From: Mycobacterium scrofulaceum
Lineage (GTDB): Bacteria > Actinomycetota > Actinomycetes > Mycobacteriales > Mycobacteriaceae
Direction of reading: 5' to 3'
Length of the DNA: 64,000 bases
Assembly: GCF_002086735.1 (NCBI RefSeq)
Contig: NZ_MVIJ01000010.1
Location: 1-64,000, forward strand
The position numbers and the translations under genes were made by a program. Below are positions 1-8,395 of the stretch, piece after piece. How positions within the stretch are numbered: position 1 is the first letter of the stretch; each line of letters opens with the position of its first letter. Under the pieces are notes generated by a model. That model did no database searches. It saw nothing but the letters and a program-made list of their open reading frames with translations, and was not told the origin of the DNA.

Positions 1-134
1 TTTTGTGTTAAAGTGACTGGATAGGAACCGCCGGCGGGCGCCTGCGGAGGGGGCGGGGTGTCCTGCCCACCGGGTGACTCGGGCGACGAGGCCGGTGGCG
101 GGTAGGCGCCGCCGGGCGGCGGTTGATCGGTCAT
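1..134 (-). CDS. pra: Proline-rich antigen homologue (Pra), N-terminal part only
   Basis: The gene reads MTDQPPPGGAYPPPASSPES onwards and leaves the window after about 44 codons, so only the Pro/Gly/Ser-rich amino end is visible. Mycobacterial Pra (Rv1078 family) has such a low-complexity N-terminus followed by an RDD-type membrane domain; that domain is outside this window. A good ribosome site (GGAAGGGG) precedes the ATG. It lies 90 nt downstream of cbs on the same strand, the same neighbour order as in M. tuberculosis. Function is unknown in detail; it is a membrane-associated T-cell antigen in the family. Identity rests on the N-terminal composition and synteny. Confidence 0.8.
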   Translation of the reverse strand, partial: MTDQPPPGGAYPPPASSPESPGGQDTPPPPQAPAGGSYPVTLTQ

Positions 135-224
135 GGGCACCCCTTCCACTGCGGACCAGCCGAACCAGGCGGCATTACAGTACCTGAGCGCCCGACGGCC
201 GGGCGAGATACGCGGCGGGCCCCG

Positions 225-1643
225 TTAGCGCCGCCCTGCTGGTCCACGAGGCCCGTCCGAGAGGAAGCCCAGCAGGTCGTAGCGGGTGATCACCCCTACC
301 GGTTTGCCCTCCTCGACCACCATCAGCGCGTCCCAGTCACGCAGCGCCTTGCCGGCCGCGCTGACCAATTCGCCGGCGCCGATCATCGGCAGCGGCGGGC
401 TCATGTGCTGCGACACCGCGTCGGCCAGTTTGGCCCGGCCCTCGAAGACGGCCGACAGCAGTTCGCGCTCGGAGACGCTGCCGGCCACCTCGCCCGCCAT
501 CACCGGCGGTTCGGCGCCGACGACGGGCATCTGGGACACCCCGTACTCGCGCAGGATGCCGATGGCGTCGCGCACGGTCTCGGACGGATGCGTGTGCACC
601 AGGTCCGGCAGCTCGCCCGATTTGCGGCGCAGCACGTCACCCACCCTGGCCTGTTCGGTCGACCCGTCCAGGCGGCTGCGCAGGAACCCGTAGGACGACA
701 TCCAGGCGTCGTTGAAGATCTTCGCCATGTAGCCGCGCCCGCCGTCGGGCAGCAACACCACGATCAGCGCGTCGGGGCCGGCCTCCTCGGCGACCTTCAG
801 CGCGGCCACCACCGCCATCCCGCACGACCCGCCGACCAGCATCGCCTCTTCGCGGGCCAGCCGCCTGGTCATGTCGAACGAGTCGGAGTCGGACACGGCG
901 ATGACCTCGTCGGGCACACCTGCGTCGTAGGCGGCCGGCCAGAAATCCTCGCCGACGCCCTCGACCAGGTAGGGCCGGCCGGTGCCGCCCGAATACACCG
1001 AGCCCTCGGGGTCCGCGCCGATGATGCGCACGGGTCCTTCCGGTCGGCCGCCGGACACCTCTTTGAGGTAGCGGCCCGCGCCGGTGATGGTGCCGCCGGT
1101 GCCGATGCCGGCGACGAAATGGGTGACCTTGCCGTCGGTGTCGGCCCAGATCTCCGGGCCGGTGGTGGCGTAGTGACTGGCCGGGCCCTCCGGGTTCGCG
1201 TACTGGTCCGGCTTCCAGGCGCCCTCGATCTCGCGGGTCAGCCGGTCGGAGACGCTGTAGTAACTGTCCGGGTGCTCGGGCGGCACCGCCGTCGGGCAGA
1301 CGACCACCTCCGCGCCGTAGGCGAGCAGCACGTTGCGCTTGTCCTCGCCGACCTTGTCGGGGCAGACGAACACGCACTTGTACCCGCGCTGCTGGGCCAC
1401 CAGCGCGAGACCGACGCCGGTGTTGCCCGAGGTGGGTTCGACGATGGTGCCGCCGGGCTTCAACAGCCCGGTCGCCTCGGCGGCGTCGATCATCCTGGCC
1501 GCGATCCGGTCCTTCGAGCTACCGCCGGGGTTGAGGTACTCGACTTTGGCCGCCACGATGCCGGCGCCGTCGGGGACGACCGAATTCAGGCGAACCAGCG
1601 GGGTGCCGCCGATGAGCTCACTGATGTGCTGGGCGATCCGCAT
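225..1643 (-). CDS. cbs: Cystathionine beta-synthase (PLP enzyme with C-terminal CBS pair)
   Basis: A 472-aa fold-type II PLP enzyme that condenses serine or O-acetylserine with homocysteine or sulfide in transsulfuration. Visible motifs are the PLP lysine in SSKDR (K44), the substrate/PLP loop TSGNTG (71-76) and the phosphate-binding loop GTGGTITG (181-188). Residues about 340-465 form two CBS repeats (VRDAIGILREYGVSQMPVV; MVVEEGKPVGVITRYDLLGF), which separates it from simple cysteine synthases of about 310 aa. Length fits mycobacterial Cbs (about 464 aa). It sits between pra and lipU, all on the minus strand. A cysteine-synthase activity cannot be excluded from sequence alone. Confidence 0.93.
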   Translation of the reverse strand: MRIAQHISELIGGTPLVRLNSVVPDGAGIVAAKVEYLNPGGSSKDRIAARMIDAAEATGLLKPGGTIVEPTSGNTGVGLALVAQQRGYKCVFVCPDKVGEDKRNVLLAYGAEVVVCPTAVPPEHPDSYYSVSDRLTREIEGAWKPDQYANPEGPASHYATTGPEIWADTDGKVTHFVAGIGTGGTITGAGRYLKEVSGGRPEGPVRIIGADPEGSVYSGGTGRPYLVEGVGEDFWPAAYDAGVPDEVIAVSDSDSFDMTRRLAREEAMLVGGSCGMAVVAALKVAEEAGPDALIVVLLPDGGRGYMAKIFNDAWMSSYGFLRSRLDGSTEQARVGDVLRRKSGELPDLVHTHPSETVRDAIGILREYGVSQMPVVGAEPPVMAGEVAGSVSERELLSAVFEGRAKLADAVSQHMSPPLPMIGAGELVSAAGKALRDWDALMVVEEGKPVGVITRYDLLGFLSDGPRGPAGRR

Positions 1644-1712
1644 GCGTTCATCGTCTCAGGCGGATTCCCGGGGTGCACGAGGGCTTCCCTTCGGCGGGCA
1701 AGGGCGGTTGCG

Positions 1713-2780
1713 TTATTCGGTGGCCTCGCGGATGTAGTCGCCGATCTGCCGCAGGGAGCGAACCGCCTCCGGCACCATCGGCGCCGCGAGCTGGAAGTCG
1801 TGAACCTGGCCGGGCCACACCCGCACCTCGGCCGGCACCCCCACCGCGGCCAACCGGCTCGCCGCCAGGCGAGCGTCGTGCAGCAACACCTCGGACCCGG
1901 AGACGTGGATCAGCGTCCGCGGCAGGCCGGGCTTGATGTGCTCGAGCGGCTCGTAGATCTCCTCGGGTTTCCCCGCCACCTTGTGCTTGTCGGCCGCGCT
2001 GGCAACCAGCTCGGCCAGCGCGTCGAACGCCCGGTGGGAGAACATCGCGTCGGTGTTGATGTTGGGGTGCGCCTGCTTGCATTCCTTCGCCAGCTGCAGC
2101 AGCGGCGAGATCATCACCAGGGCCGCCGGCTCCTCGCCGCTCTCTTGCAGGCGTTGCGCCAGCGACAGCGCCAGATAGCCGCCCGCGGAGTCGCCGGCCA
2201 GCACGATCTGGTCGGGCTGGTATCCGCGCAGCCGCAGCCATCGGTAGCCGTCGTGGCAGTCGTCGAGGGCCATCCCGATCGAATGCTTGGGCAGCAGCCG
2301 GTAGTTGACCACCAGGACCGGCGCGTCGGCGGAACTCGACAGCGCCTCGACCAGCCGGCCGTGCGAGTTCGCCCCGCACGTCAGGAAGGCGCCGCCGTGG
2401 AAGTAGACGACCACCCGGCGGGTGCCGTCGGCGGGCAGTACGCCCGGCGCGCGCACCAGCTGCGCCGACGCGTTGGGCAGCTTCACCGTCTCGCGGACGG
2501 TGGCCGACACGGGCAGCACCGCCCGGGCCGCAAGGTCGATCAGGCCCCAGGGCCAGGGGAAGTTCGGGACGTGGCTGCCGACGGACAGCACCGGCCGGAT
2601 GGTCACCCGCGACGTCAGGTTGGCCACCCGCGCAGCAACGCTGGGCCCGGACTCGAGAACCTCGACCGGCGTGCCGTCGCTCATCGCGAACCTGCGGGCC
2701 TTTGCCCGGCGGGCCCTCAGGCCGTCATGCGGGCGCAGGGCATCTTGGGGCCAGCCGGATACCTTGCCGGGTGCGCTCAT
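1713..2780 (-). CDS. lipU: Lipase/esterase of the hormone-sensitive lipase family (LipU-like)
   Basis: A 355-aa alpha/beta hydrolase. The HSL-family oxyanion motif HGG (about 128-130, in YFHGGAF) and the nucleophile elbow GDSAGG (Ser about 198) are intact, and a C-terminal VHDFQL supplies the likely catalytic histidine. It probably hydrolyses short or medium acyl esters. I chose ATG 2780 because GGAAG lies 8 nt upstream; a GTG at 2789 and an internal ATG at 2684 are alternatives, and the M. tuberculosis homologue Rv1076 is shorter (about 297 aa). It is 69 nt upstream of cbs on the same strand, so co-transcription is possible. Confidence 0.88.
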   Translation of the reverse strand: MSAPGKVSGWPQDALRPHDGLRARRAKARRFAMSDGTPVEVLESGPSVAARVANLTSRVTIRPVLSVGSHVPNFPWPWGLIDLAARAVLPVSATVRETVKLPNASAQLVRAPGVLPADGTRRVVVYFHGGAFLTCGANSHGRLVEALSSSADAPVLVVNYRLLPKHSIGMALDDCHDGYRWLRLRGYQPDQIVLAGDSAGGYLALSLAQRLQESGEEPAALVMISPLLQLAKECKQAHPNINTDAMFSHRAFDALAELVASAADKHKVAGKPEEIYEPLEHIKPGLPRTLIHVSGSEVLLHDARLAASRLAAVGVPAEVRVWPGQVHDFQLAAPMVPEAVRSLRQIGDYIREATE

Positions 2781-2998
2781 GCTCAACACTTCCTACGCCG
2801 TTGTAGTGCGACACAGCATGTGACGAGGCGGCCAAGCGTCCGGTTCAGCCGTTTGCCCGAAGCGCTCAGCCAACCCCTGCGGATCAGCGTGACAGGCATT
2901 TTCCGGAGCAACGTTTGAATAGCCCGATTCGATACCAATTCGTTTCCCGCCGTGACCGGATTGTTGGTCAGCCGACCTCGCAAACATCCAAGCCGAAC

Positions 2999-3014
2999 TA
3001 AACTGGTCTGCGTG
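2999..3014 (+). promoter_or_regulatory. Candidate leaderless promoter for the GDSL hydrolase gene
   Basis: TAAACT (2999-3004) matches the mycobacterial -10 consensus TAnnnT and is followed by exactly 7 nt and then GTG at 3012. There is no convincing Shine-Dalgarno sequence. This arrangement is typical of leaderless mycobacterial transcripts, in which the first transcribed base is the first base of the start codon. Inferred from sequence only. Confidence 0.5.
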
Positions 3015-3986
3015 ACCATGCGGGTGCCGCGTCGTTCGGCGATCGCCCTGGCCACAGCAGGCGCACTCGCCTCGACGGGGACTGCCTATCTGGGGGCGCG
3101 CAACCTGCTCGTCGGCCAGGCGACGCACGCGCGCACCGTCATCCCCAAGTCCTGGGACATCCCGCCGCGCGCCGACGGCGTGTACACCCGCGGCGGCGGA
3201 CCCGTGGAGCGGTGGCACCGCGGCGTGCCCTTCGACCTGAGCCTGATGATCTTCGGCGACTCGACCGCCGCCGGCTACGGGTGCGTCAGCGCCGAGGAAG
3301 TGCCGGGGGTACGGATCGCGCGGGGCCTCGCCGAACAGACGGGCAAGCGAATCCGGTTGAGCACCAAGGCCATCGTCGGCGCGACCTCGAAGGGCGTCTG
3401 CGGCCAGGTGGACGCCATGTTCGTGGCCGGGGCGCCACCGGACGCCGCGGTGATCATGGTGGGCGCCAACGACGTGACGGCCCTCAACGGTGTGAGCCAG
3501 TCGGCCCAGCGGCTCGGGTTGAGCGTCCGCAAGCTGCGCGCCCGCGGGGCGGTCGTGATCGCCGGCACCTGCCCGGATCTGGGTGTCATCACCGCCATCC
3601 CGCAACCGCTCCGCTCGCTGGCGCACGAGCGTTGCATGCAACTGGCCCGCGCCCAGGCCGCGGCGGTGCGCTCCGCCGGCGGCATGCCGGTACCGCTGGG
3701 CCAGCTGATGACCCCTCAATTCCGGTCCACGCCCCACGTGATGTTCTCGCCGGACGGCTTCCACCCGTCCGCCCCGGCGTACGCGATCGCGGCCGACGCG
3801 CTGCTGCGCGCGCTGTGCGAGGCCCTGGGCGAGGAGGTCGACATTCCGCCGCTGGAGTTGGCGGCGTCGACCACCGCGCCGGTGCTGGGCCAGGGGCACA
3901 CCCGAAGCAGCGTGATGTCGCGGCTGTGGCGGCGCCCGGTGGCGCGACCCGCCCCGTCTTCGTGCCCTCAGGTTGGCAGCGACTAG
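3012..3986 (+). CDS. SGNH/GDSL-type hydrolase, membrane-anchored or exported
   Basis: A 324-aa protein homologous to Rv1075c. The N-terminus has basic residues followed by a hydrophobic segment (about residues 10-32), an uncleaved anchor or signal sequence. SGNH blocks are present: FGDST (Ser84, block I), GAND (151-154, block III) and DGFHP (247-251, block V with catalytic Asp/His). It should be an extracytoplasmic esterase or deacylase. It is divergent from lipU with about 230 nt between. The start is GTG 3012, placed 7 nt after a -10-like TAAACT; ATG 3018 is an alternative. The C-terminal tail (about 275-324) is Pro/Arg/Ser-rich and probably disordered. Confidence 0.87.
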   Translation: MTMRVPRRSAIALATAGALASTGTAYLGARNLLVGQATHARTVIPKSWDIPPRADGVYTRGGGPVERWHRGVPFDLSLMIFGDSTAAGYGCVSAEEVPGVRIARGLAEQTGKRIRLSTKAIVGATSKGVCGQVDAMFVAGAPPDAAVIMVGANDVTALNGVSQSAQRLGLSVRKLRARGAVVIAGTCPDLGVITAIPQPLRSLAHERCMQLARAQAAAVRSAGGMPVPLGQLMTPQFRSTPHVMFSPDGFHPSAPAYAIAADALLRALCEALGEEVDIPPLELAASTTAPVLGQGHTRSSVMSRLWRRPVARPAPSSCPQVGSD

Positions 3987-4069
3987 ATTTGTCCTAGCCC
4001 GTCGGCGTTCAGTCAACGGTTTGTGAAGCGCACTCGTCGGAATCCGGAAGGGATTTGAAGGGAACCGTT

Positions 4070-5287
4070 ATGCCTGAAGCCGTCATTGTCTCAACCGCTC
4101 GCTCGCCGATCGGCCGCGCGATGAAGGGGTCGCTGGTCTCCATGCGGCCCGACGACCTGGCCGCCCAGATGGTGCGCGCCGCGCTGGACAAGGTGCCCGC
4201 GCTCAACCCGCACCAGATCGACGACCTCATGCTGGGCTGCGGCCTGCCGGGCGGCGAGTCCGGCTTCAACATGGCCCGCGTCGTCGCCGTCGAGCTCGGC
4301 TACGACTTCCTGCCGGGCACCACCGTGAACCGGTACTGCTCGTCGTCGCTGCAGACCACCCGGATGGCGTTCCACGCCATCAAGGCCGGCGAGGGTGACG
4401 CGTTCATCTCCGCGGGTGTGGAGACCGTGTCCCGGTTCGGCAAGGGCAACTCCGACTCGTGGCCCGACACCAAGAACCCGATCTTCGACGAGGCCCAGGA
4501 GCGGTCGCAGGCCGCGGCCGCGGGCGCCGACGAGTGGCACGACCCCCGCGCCGACGGCAGCCTGCCAGACGTCTACATCGCGATGGGCCAGACCGCCGAG
4601 AACGTCGCGATCATGACCGGCATCAGCCGCGAAGACCAGGACCGCTGGGGGGTGCGCAGCCAGAACCGGGCCGAGGAGGCGATCAAGAGCGGCTTCTTCG
4701 AGCGCGAGATCTCCCCGGTCACGCTGCCCGACGGCAGCACCGTGAGCACCGACGACGGTCCCCGCGCGGGCACCACCTACGAGAAGGTCTCCGAGCTCAA
4801 GCCGGTGTTCCGGCCGAACGGCACGGTGACCGCGGGCAACGCCTGCCCGTTGAACGACGGCGCCGCCGCGCTGGTGATCACCAGCGACACCAAGGCCAAG
4901 GAGCTGGGCCTCACCCCGCTGGCGCGGATCGTGTCCACCGGCGTCAGCGGCCTCTCGCCGGAGATCATGGGCCTGGGCCCGATCGAGGCGTGCAAGAAGG
5001 CGCTGGCGCGGGCGGGCATGTCGATCAACGACATCGACCTCTATGAGATCAACGAGGCGTTCGCCGTTCAGGTGCTGGGCTCGGCGCGCGAGCTGGGCAT
5101 GGACGAGGACAAGCTGAACGTGTCCGGCGGGGCGATCGCGCTGGGCCACCCGTTCGGCATGACCGGTGCGCGCATCGCGACCACGCTGATCAACAACCTG
5201 CAGACGCACGACAAGACGTTCGGCCTCGAGAGCATGTGCGTCGGCGGCGGTCAGGGCATGGCGATGATCGTCGAGCGGCTGAGCTGA
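4070..5287 (+). CDS. fadA3: Acetyl-CoA acetyltransferase / beta-ketothiolase FadA3
   Basis: A 405-aa thiolase for the last step of beta-oxidation or the reverse Claisen condensation. The acyl-carrying cysteine is in NRYCSSS (C90), the C-terminal catalytic histidine in GHPFGMTG (H360), and the second cysteine in MCVGGGQG (C390); NEAFA is also present. ATG 4070 follows AAGGGA and gives the same length I recall for Rv1074c (405 aa). It is convergent with the BI-1 family gene, and a perfect bidirectional terminator lies between them. Physiological chain length is not evident. Confidence 0.95.
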   Translation: MPEAVIVSTARSPIGRAMKGSLVSMRPDDLAAQMVRAALDKVPALNPHQIDDLMLGCGLPGGESGFNMARVVAVELGYDFLPGTTVNRYCSSSLQTTRMAFHAIKAGEGDAFISAGVETVSRFGKGNSDSWPDTKNPIFDEAQERSQAAAAGADEWHDPRADGSLPDVYIAMGQTAENVAIMTGISREDQDRWGVRSQNRAEEAIKSGFFEREISPVTLPDGSTVSTDDGPRAGTTYEKVSELKPVFRPNGTVTAGNACPLNDGAAALVITSDTKAKELGLTPLARIVSTGVSGLSPEIMGLGPIEACKKALARAGMSINDIDLYEINEAFAVQVLGSARELGMDEDKLNVSGGAIALGHPFGMTGARIATTLINNLQTHDKTFGLESMCVGGGQGMAMIVERLS

Positions 5288-5425
5288 CGGCGGCTGTCCC
5301 GTCCTAGTCGCCCGGCGTGCGCCGGGGGCTTTGCGCGTGCGTTCAGGGCGAGAAACTCGCCGAGATCCCGCCGCCGGCTCACACCCGAAGCCGTCAATGC
5401 ACACGCGAGACCCGGCTCAGACGAC

Positions 5426-5458
5426 AAGACCGGCACGCCGATCGGCGTGCCGGTCTTT
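5426..5458. terminator. Perfect palindromic bidirectional terminator
   Basis: A perfect 32-nt palindrome (AAGACCGGCACGCCGA and its exact complement, 5426-5457) is flanked by short T runs on both strands. It lies between the convergent fadA3 and BI-1-type genes, so it can serve both. A second GC hairpin (CCCGGCG...GCCGGGGGC followed by TTT) lies just after fadA3, around 5310-5333. Confidence 0.8.
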
Positions 5459-5470
5459 CGTTGTCGAGAG

Positions 5471-6322
5471 CTAGTCGTTCTGCAGGTAACTGAGCAGGCG
5501 CAGGATCTCGATGTAGAGCCAGACCAGGGTCACGGTCAGGCCGAGCGCGATACCCCAGGCCGCCTTCTCGGGGGCCCCGGCGCGCACCATCTGGTCGGCC
5601 GCATCGAAGTCGATCAGGAAGCTGAACGCCGCGATCGCGATGCACACCAGCGAGAAGATGATCGCGAGCGGGCCGCCGCTGCGCAGGCCCAGGCCGGTGC
5701 CGCCGCCGACGCCGAACATCGCCAGCACGAAGTTGCCGAGCATCAGGGCCAGCACGCCGAACATCGCGGCGACGAGCATGCGGGTGAACTTGGGGGTGAC
5801 CCGGATGGCACCGGTCTTGTACACCACCAACATGCCGAAGAAGACACCGAAGGTGCCCATCACGGCCTCCCCGATCAGCACGCCGGCATTCGCGTGCGAC
5901 ACCGAGAAGTTGGCGAAGACGAACGAGATGGCGCCCAGGAAGAGGCCCTCGAGGACGGCGTAGCTGAGCACGATCGCCGGGCTGTCCTGCTTGCGGCCGA
6001 AGGTCGCCACCAGCACCAGACCCAGGCCGCCGAGCGCACCGATCATGGTGAGCGGCATCGCCAGCGCGAGGTTGGCGGACACCAGGAAGTAGGAAACCAC
6101 GGCGGACACCGCCAGCACGGCCAGCGTGATGCCGGTCTTGGTGACGACGTCGTCGATGGTCAGCGGCCGCGAAGCCCTGGCCTCCTGGTAGGGAGCTTGG
6201 TAGGGCGCCGCGTAGGGGTCGGCTCCATATCCCTGCATCGGGGCCGCGCCTGTGCCGAACTGCGCGTATCCGCCCCGCTGCTTGGGCAGCGAACGAAATA
6301 CCGGGTTGCTTGTCTCCCGCAC
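5471..6322 (-). CDS. Bax inhibitor-1/YccA family integral membrane protein
   Basis: A 283-aa protein corresponding to Rv1072. A polar, Tyr/Gln/Pro-rich cytosolic N-terminus of about 55 residues precedes roughly seven hydrophobic segments between about residues 65 and 280, ending in LVWLYIEILRLLSYL, typical of BI-1/YccA proteins. Members are membrane channels or stress-linked proteins; the bacterial function is not settled. I chose GTG 6322 because AGAGGA sits 6 nt upstream and the resulting length agrees with the family. An in-frame upstream extension to 6409 has no such support. It converges on fadA3. Confidence 0.88.
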   Translation of the reverse strand: MRETSNPVFRSLPKQRGGYAQFGTGAAPMQGYGADPYAAPYQAPYQEARASRPLTIDDVVTKTGITLAVLAVSAVVSYFLVSANLALAMPLTMIGALGGLGLVLVATFGRKQDSPAIVLSYAVLEGLFLGAISFVFANFSVSHANAGVLIGEAVMGTFGVFFGMLVVYKTGAIRVTPKFTRMLVAAMFGVLALMLGNFVLAMFGVGGGTGLGLRSGGPLAIIFSLVCIAIAAFSFLIDFDAADQMVRAGAPEKAAWGIALGLTVTLVWLYIEILRLLSYLQND

Positions 6323-6546
6323 CGTCGGATCCTCTCTATTGGCTTCGAGCTGTGCGAACACCATCTCAACGAGCAGCGTCCCGTCCGGGTTCCCGGCCGA
6401 CCTGGGCATTTTTCGGTGCCCGGAGCCGTCCCGACGAACGCAGGTGCTGTCGTCGCGTTAAAGATAACCCTTACCCGCGGGTATGGCGCCGGTCGTCACG
6501 ATCTAGATTTTTCGTCGAGGGTGAACCGGCGATGGGAGGCCAGTGC

Positions 6547-7584
6547 GTGTCCGACGAGTCCGATGAGGTTCTGACCCGCGTCGACGGCAACGTCGGTCTG
6601 ATCACGCTCAACCGCCCCAAGGCGATCAACTCGCTCAACCAACGGATGGTGGACGCGCTGCGCGCCATCCTGACCGCCTGGGCGGACGACGACGCGGTGC
6701 GGGCGGTGGTGCTCTCCGGCGCCGGCGAACGCGGGCTGTGCGCCGGCGGCGACGTCGTCTCCATCTATCACAGCGCCCGCAAGGACGGGGTGGAGGCGCG
6801 GCGGTTCTGGCGGGACGAGTATCTGATGAACGCCCAGATCTCCGATTTCGCCAAGCCATACGTGGCGCTGATGGACGGCATCGTGATGGGCGGCGGCGTC
6901 GGCGTGAGCGCGCACGCGAACACCCGCGTGGTGACCGACACCTCCAAGATCGCGATGCCCGAGGTCGGCATCGGCTTCGTTCCCGACGTCGGCGGGATGT
7001 TCCTGCTGTCCCGTGCGCCCGGGGGCCTGGGTCTGCACGCGGCCCTGACCGGGGCGCCGTTTTCCGGATCCGACGCCATCGCCATGGGATTCGCCGACCA
7101 CTACGTGCCGCACGGCGACCTCGAGGCCTTCACCCGCGCGGTCGTCGCCGACGGCGTCGAGAACGCCCTCGCCGCGCATGCCGTTGAGCCACCACCCAGT
7201 GAGCTTGCCGCACAACGACCTTGGATCGATGAGTGTTACGCGGGCGAGACGGTCGAAGACATCGTCGCCGGTTTGCGGGACCACGACGCCAACGCGGCCA
7301 ACGACGCCGCCGACCTGATCGCCACCCGGTCGCCGATCTCGCTGTCGGTGACCCTGGAGGCCATCCGGCGCGCCGGCAAGCTCGAGACCGTGAAAGACGT
7401 TCTCGTTCAGGACTACCGGGTGTCGTCGGCGTCGCTGCGGTCGCACGACCTGGTGGAGGGAATCCGGGCACAGCTGATCGACAAGGACCGCAACCCGAAG
7501 TGGTCGCCGGCGACGCTGCCCGAGGTGACCCCGGCAGACGTCGAAGCGTATTTCACCCCGGTCGACGACGACCTGAGTTTCTAG
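6547..7584 (+). CDS. echA9: Enoyl-CoA hydratase/isomerase family protein, 3-hydroxyisobutyryl-CoA hydrolase-like (EchA9)
   Basis: A 345-aa crotonase-fold protein. It is longer than hydratases, and residues typical of 3-hydroxyisobutyryl-CoA hydrolases are visible: RGLCAGGD (oxyanion loop), GIVMGGGVG and MPEVGIGFVPDVGG, followed by a C-terminal helical extension ending in DVEAYFTPVDDDLSF. A valine-degradation hydrolase role is therefore plausible, though it is annotated in mycobacteria as EchA9. GTG 6547 is preceded by GGAGG at a 7-nt spacing and gives the family length. It is 12 nt upstream of echA8, so the two are probably co-transcribed. Confidence 0.92.
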   Translation: MSDESDEVLTRVDGNVGLITLNRPKAINSLNQRMVDALRAILTAWADDDAVRAVVLSGAGERGLCAGGDVVSIYHSARKDGVEARRFWRDEYLMNAQISDFAKPYVALMDGIVMGGGVGVSAHANTRVVTDTSKIAMPEVGIGFVPDVGGMFLLSRAPGGLGLHAALTGAPFSGSDAIAMGFADHYVPHGDLEAFTRAVVADGVENALAAHAVEPPPSELAAQRPWIDECYAGETVEDIVAGLRDHDANAANDAADLIATRSPISLSVTLEAIRRAGKLETVKDVLVQDYRVSSASLRSHDLVEGIRAQLIDKDRNPKWSPATLPEVTPADVEAYFTPVDDDLSF

Positions 7585-7596
7585 AAAGGCGATTTG

Positions 7597-8388
7597 GTGA
7601 CTGACACGGCCCCAGAGAACTACGAAACCATCCTGGTCGAGCGCGACGAGCGCGTCGGCACCATCACCCTGAATCGCCCCAAAGCGCTCAACGCCCTGAA
7701 CACCCAGGTGATGAACGAAGTTACAAGCGCGGCAACCGACTTCGACAACGACCCCGGCATCGGCGCGATCATCATCACCGGTTCGGCCAAGGCGTTCGCC
7801 GCGGGCGCCGACATCAAGGAGATGGCGGCCCTGACGTTCGCCGACGCCTTCGACGCCGACTTCTTCGCCCCCTGGGCCAAACTGGCGGCCGTGCGCACCC
7901 CGACCATCGCCGCGGTGGCCGGGCACGCGCTCGGCGGCGGCTGCGAGCTCGCGATGATGTGCGATCTGCTGATCGCGGCCGACACGGCGAAGTTCGGTCA
8001 GCCGGAGATCAAGCTCGGTGTGCTGCCAGGCATGGGCGGCTCGCAGCGCCTCACCCGCGCCATCGGCAAGGCCAAGGCGATGGACCTGATCCTGACCGGG
8101 CGCACCATCGACGCCGCCGAAGCCGAACGCAGCGGCCTGGTTTCGCGGGTGGTGCCGGCCGACGACCTGCTGACCGAGACCAAAGCCGTGGCCACCGCCA
8201 TTTCCCAGATGTCACGCTCGGCCGCACGGATGGCCAAGGAGGCGGTCAACCGCGCGTTCGAATCGAGCCTGTCCGAAGGGCTGCTCTACGAGCGCCGGCT
8301 CTTCCACTCGACCTTCGCGACCGAGGACCAATCCGAAGGCATGGCGGCCTTCGTCGAGAAGCGCGCTCCCAACTTCACGCACCGGTAG
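7597..8388 (+). CDS. echA8: Enoyl-CoA hydratase EchA8
   Basis: A 263-aa crotonase that hydrates 2-enoyl-CoA in beta-oxidation. The acyl-CoA oxyanion region AAGADIKEM and both catalytic glutamates ([11 protein letters not shown] and [15 protein letters not shown]) are intact. GTG 7597 follows GAAAGGCG; the TTG at 7594 is less likely. Length agrees with short-chain hydratases (about 257-263 aa). It follows echA9 by 12 nt and is followed after 7 nt by the DUF2319-type gene, suggesting a three-gene operon. Confidence 0.95.
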   Translation: MTDTAPENYETILVERDERVGTITLNRPKALNALNTQVMNEVTSAATDFDNDPGIGAIIITGSAKAFAAGADIKEMAALTFADAFDADFFAPWAKLAAVRTPTIAAVAGHALGGGCELAMMCDLLIAADTAKFGQPEIKLGVLPGMGGSQRLTRAIGKAKAMDLILTGRTIDAAEAERSGLVSRVVPADDLLTETKAVATAISQMSRSAARMAKEAVNRAFESSLSEGLLYERRLFHSTFATEDQSEGMAAFVEKRAPNFTHR

Positions 8389-8395
8389 GCCTGCG

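Noticed and set aside
123..2918. A 931-codon open frame on the plus strand opposite cbs and lipU
   Set aside because: Low-complexity Arg/Gly/His/Asp-rich translation typical of a shadow frame in high-GC DNA; it spans two well-supported genes and the intergenic gap.
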